This document shows positions 11,568-13,514 of a stretch of 13,514 nt of DNA, in pieces. Origin of the DNA: Terriglobia bacterium (lineage in GTDB: Bacteria > Acidobacteriota > Terriglobia > UBA7540); the NCBI GenBank assembly GCA_030036915.1, contig JASHSC010000424.1:1-13514 (forward strand), read 5' to 3'. The notes under the pieces are model-generated. The model ran no database searches and was not told the DNA's origin. It saw only the letters and a list, made by a program, of their open reading frames with translations. Within the stretch, counting starts at the first letter, position 1, and every line of letters begins with the position of its first letter. The position numbers and the translations under genes were made by a program.

Positions 11568-13514
11568 ATGGACTTCAAGCTCGTTTCCGCCTATCAGCCC
11601 CGGGGCGACCAGGTGACTGCTATCCGTGACCTGATTCGCGGCGCGCAGGACGGCAAGCAGCACCAGGTCCTGCTGGGCGTTACTGGCAGCGGCAAAACAT
11701 TCACGGTCGCCAAGGTGGCGGAGGCACTCAACCGCCCCGCGCTGGTGTTGGCTCACAATAAAACTCTGGCCGCGCAGCTTTACCACGAGTTTCGCCACTT
11801 CTTTCCGCAGAACGCCGTGGAATACTTCGTCAGCTACTACGACTATTATCAGCCTGAGGCTTACATTCCCGCCGCTGACGTATACATTGAGAAAGAGGCA
11901 ACCATCAATGACGAGCTGGACAAGCTGCGCATGTCGGCCACGCGCTCGCTTTTCGAGCGGCGCGACTGCCTGATCGTGGCCAGCGTCTCCTGCATTTACG
12001 GCATCGGCTCGCCCGAGGCTTATTACGGCATGCTGGTGATGCTGGAAAAGGGCCAGAAGATTTCGCGCCAGGATATTCTGCGCCGCCTGGTAGAGATTCA
12101 ATACGAGCGCAACGACATCGATTTCCGCCGCGGAACGTTTCGCGTGCGCGGCGATGTGATTGAGGTCTATCCCACCTACGAAGACAATGCCTACCGCATC
12201 GAAATGTGGGGCGACCAGGTGGAATCGCTCGCGCAGATTGACCCCATGTTCGGGCAGGTGAAACAAACGCTCGACCGCCTGCCGATTTACCCCCGCACGC
12301 ACTACGTGATGCCGGCCAACCGCCGTGAGGAGGCCGTTGAGCACATTAAGAGCGAGCTCGAATGGTGGCGCGGAGAACTCGAAAAGCAGGGCAAGCTGGT
12401 GGAAGCGCAGCGCCTGCACCAGCGCACCATGTTTGATCTCGAGATGATGAAGGAAATGGGCTACTGCCACGGCATTGAGAACTACTCGCGGCACCTTTCC
12501 GGGCGCCTGCCAGGCGAGCCTCCGCCCACCCTGCTTGACTATCTTCCCCAGGACGCACTGATGTTCATCGACGAGAGCCACCAGACGGTGCCGCAGCTTC
12601 GCGGCATGTACCATGGCGACCGCTCGCGCAAGCAGACGCTGGTGGAATACGGTTTCCGCCTGCCCTCGGCGCTCGATAATCGCCCGCTCTCCTTCGAGGA
12701 GTTTGAGCACCGCGTGGGCCAGTTGATTTACGTCTCCGCCACGCCCGGGCCATATGAGCTGACCAAATCGGGCGGGGAAGTGGTGGAGCAGGTCATCCGC
12801 CCGACGGGCCTGATCGATCCGGAAGTGGAAGTGCGGCCCACGCGCAACCAGATTGACGATCTGCTGGGTGAAATCCGCGCGCGCGCCGCCGCCAACGAGC
12901 GCGTGCTGGTGACCACGCTCACCAAGCGCATGGCGGAAGACCTGGCCGAGTATTACGCGGAAGTGGGAGTGCGTTGCCGCTACCTGCATTCCGAAATTGA
13001 GACGCTGGAGCGCGTCAAAATTCTGCGGGACCTGCGCCGCGGCGAGTTCGACGTGCTGATCGGCATCAATCTGCTGCGCGAGGGTCTGGATTTGCCGGAG
13101 GTCCCGCTGGTTGCCATTCTCGATGCGGATAAGGAAGGCTACTTGCGCTCCGCCGGCTCGCTGATTCAAACCATGGGCCGCGCCGCCCGCCACCTGCGCG
13201 GAAGATCCATTCTCTATGCCGACCGGCGCACAGATTCGATGCAGCAGGCCATTGCGGAGACCAATCGCCGCCGCGCGAAACAAATTCAGTACAACCTCGA
13301 TAACAACATCACCCCGGAGAGCATTTCAAAGCCCGTCGATATGGCCCTCGCCTCGATTGTGGAAGCCGATTATGTAACGGTGCCCGTGGATGAGGCCGAT
13401 GATGCCACCGCCACCGGCGACCAGCTTGATGAACTGATCCGCACGCTCGAAACCCGCATGCGCGAAGCGGCCAAGCAATTTGAATTTGAAAAGGCCGCGC
13501 AGTTACGCGACCGG
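11568..13514 (+). CDS. uvrB: Excinuclease ABC subunit B, UvrB (3' end outside window)
   Basis: The DNA-damage-verifying helicase of nucleotide excision repair, loaded by UvrA and then joined by UvrC for dual incision. 649 codons are visible from ATG 11568 to the right edge with no stop; the family is usually ~660-680 aa, so only the last part of the C-terminal UVR domain is missing. Visible motifs: Walker A GVTGSGKT (37-44, Lys43), the beta-hairpin region YFVSYYDYYQPEAYIP (about 85-105) that probes the DNA strand, the Walker B/DEAD-type FIDESH (333-338), SATPG near 390, the helicase motif GINLLREGLDLPE near 502-514 and motif VI QTMGRAARH near 534-542. The UVR segment begins near residue 620. 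No Shine-Dalgarno precedes the ATG; a heptamer repeat lies there instead. No LexA-type box was recognised upstream. Confidence 0.98.
   Translation, partial: MDFKLVSAYQPRGDQVTAIRDLIRGAQDGKQHQVLLGVTGSGKTFTVAKVAEALNRPALVLAHNKTLAAQLYHEFRHFFPQNAVEYFVSYYDYYQPEAYIPAADVYIEKEATINDELDKLRMSATRSLFERRDCLIVASVSCIYGIGSPEAYYGMLVMLEKGQKISRQDILRRLVEIQYERNDIDFRRGTFRVRGDVIEVYPTYEDNAYRIEMWGDQVESLAQIDPMFGQVKQTLDRLPIYPRTHYVMPANRREEAVEHIKSELEWWRGELEKQGKLVEAQRLHQRTMFDLEMMKEMGYCHGIENYSRHLSGRLPGEPPPTLLDYLPQDALMFIDESHQTVPQLRGMYHGDRSRKQTLVEYGFRLPSALDNRPLSFEEFEHRVGQLIYVSATPGPYELTKSGGEVVEQVIRPTGLIDPEVEVRPTRNQIDDLLGEIRARAAANERVLVTTLTKRMAEDLAEYYAEVGVRCRYLHSEIETLERVKILRDLRRGEFDVLIGINLLREGLDLPEVPLVAILDADKEGYLRSAGSLIQTMGRAARHLRGRSILYADRRTDSMQQAIAETNRRRAKQIQYNLDNNITPESISKPVDMALASIVEADYVTVPVDEADDATATGDQLDELIRTLETRMREAAKQFEFEKAAQLRDR

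Noticed and set aside
11541..13283. 580-codon open frame on the minus strand
   Set aside because: It is antisense to uvrB throughout. UvrB motifs are complete on the plus strand, and the minus translation shows no family.

Overview
The window looks like chromosomal DNA of a moderately GC-rich Gram-negative bacterium, most likely an Acidobacteriota member. The reasons are a DUF6599-type exported protein (a family I associate with that phylum), a secreted carboxypeptidase-regulatory-like small protein, a proline-rich SurA/PrsA-type chaperone beside uvrB, and short dispersed intergenic repeats. This placement is an inference from gene content, not from a search.

Layout. Positions 1-3825 (minus strand) hold a cell-envelope cluster. 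In transcription order it is a secreted lytic transglycosylase, an exported TPR-AMIN-amidase_3 N-acetylmuramoyl-L-alanine amidase, and a DUF6599 membrane-anchored protein cut by the window edge. A long structured leader with an extended -10 promoter precedes the transglycosylase. Positions 3826-4729 contain no convincing gene, but do contain two 38-bp near-identical repeats spaced exactly 83 codons apart and a TTGACA/TATAAT promoter on the minus strand. Positions 4730-7182 (plus) carry a lipase-maturation-factor-like membrane protein followed closely by thiG. Positions 7231-8243 (minus) carry an exported PrxQ/Bcp-type peroxiredoxin and an FtsB/DivIC-like divisome protein. Positions 8564-9537 (plus) carry cutA and a small exported beta-sandwich protein. 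Positions 9994-11316 (minus) carry an exported parvulin-like chaperone whose parvulin region is interrupted by a ferredoxin-like-looking insert. uvrB starts at 11568 and runs off the right end about 15-20 codons before its expected stop.

The envelope theme is strong: two peptidoglycan-cleaving enzymes, a divisome component and a periplasmic chaperone. thiG, cutA and uvrB are housekeeping or metabolic genes. I found no tRNA, rRNA, CRISPR array, integrase or transposase.

The most unusual material is non-coding or inserted. It includes a ~107-bp element with 9-bp terminal inverted repeats present twice in opposite orientations (8408-8515 and 11378-11484), a GC-rich palindrome inserted in frame in the lipase-maturation-factor-like gene, five tandem heptamers directly before the uvrB start codon, and the repeat/promoter region at 4127-4586.
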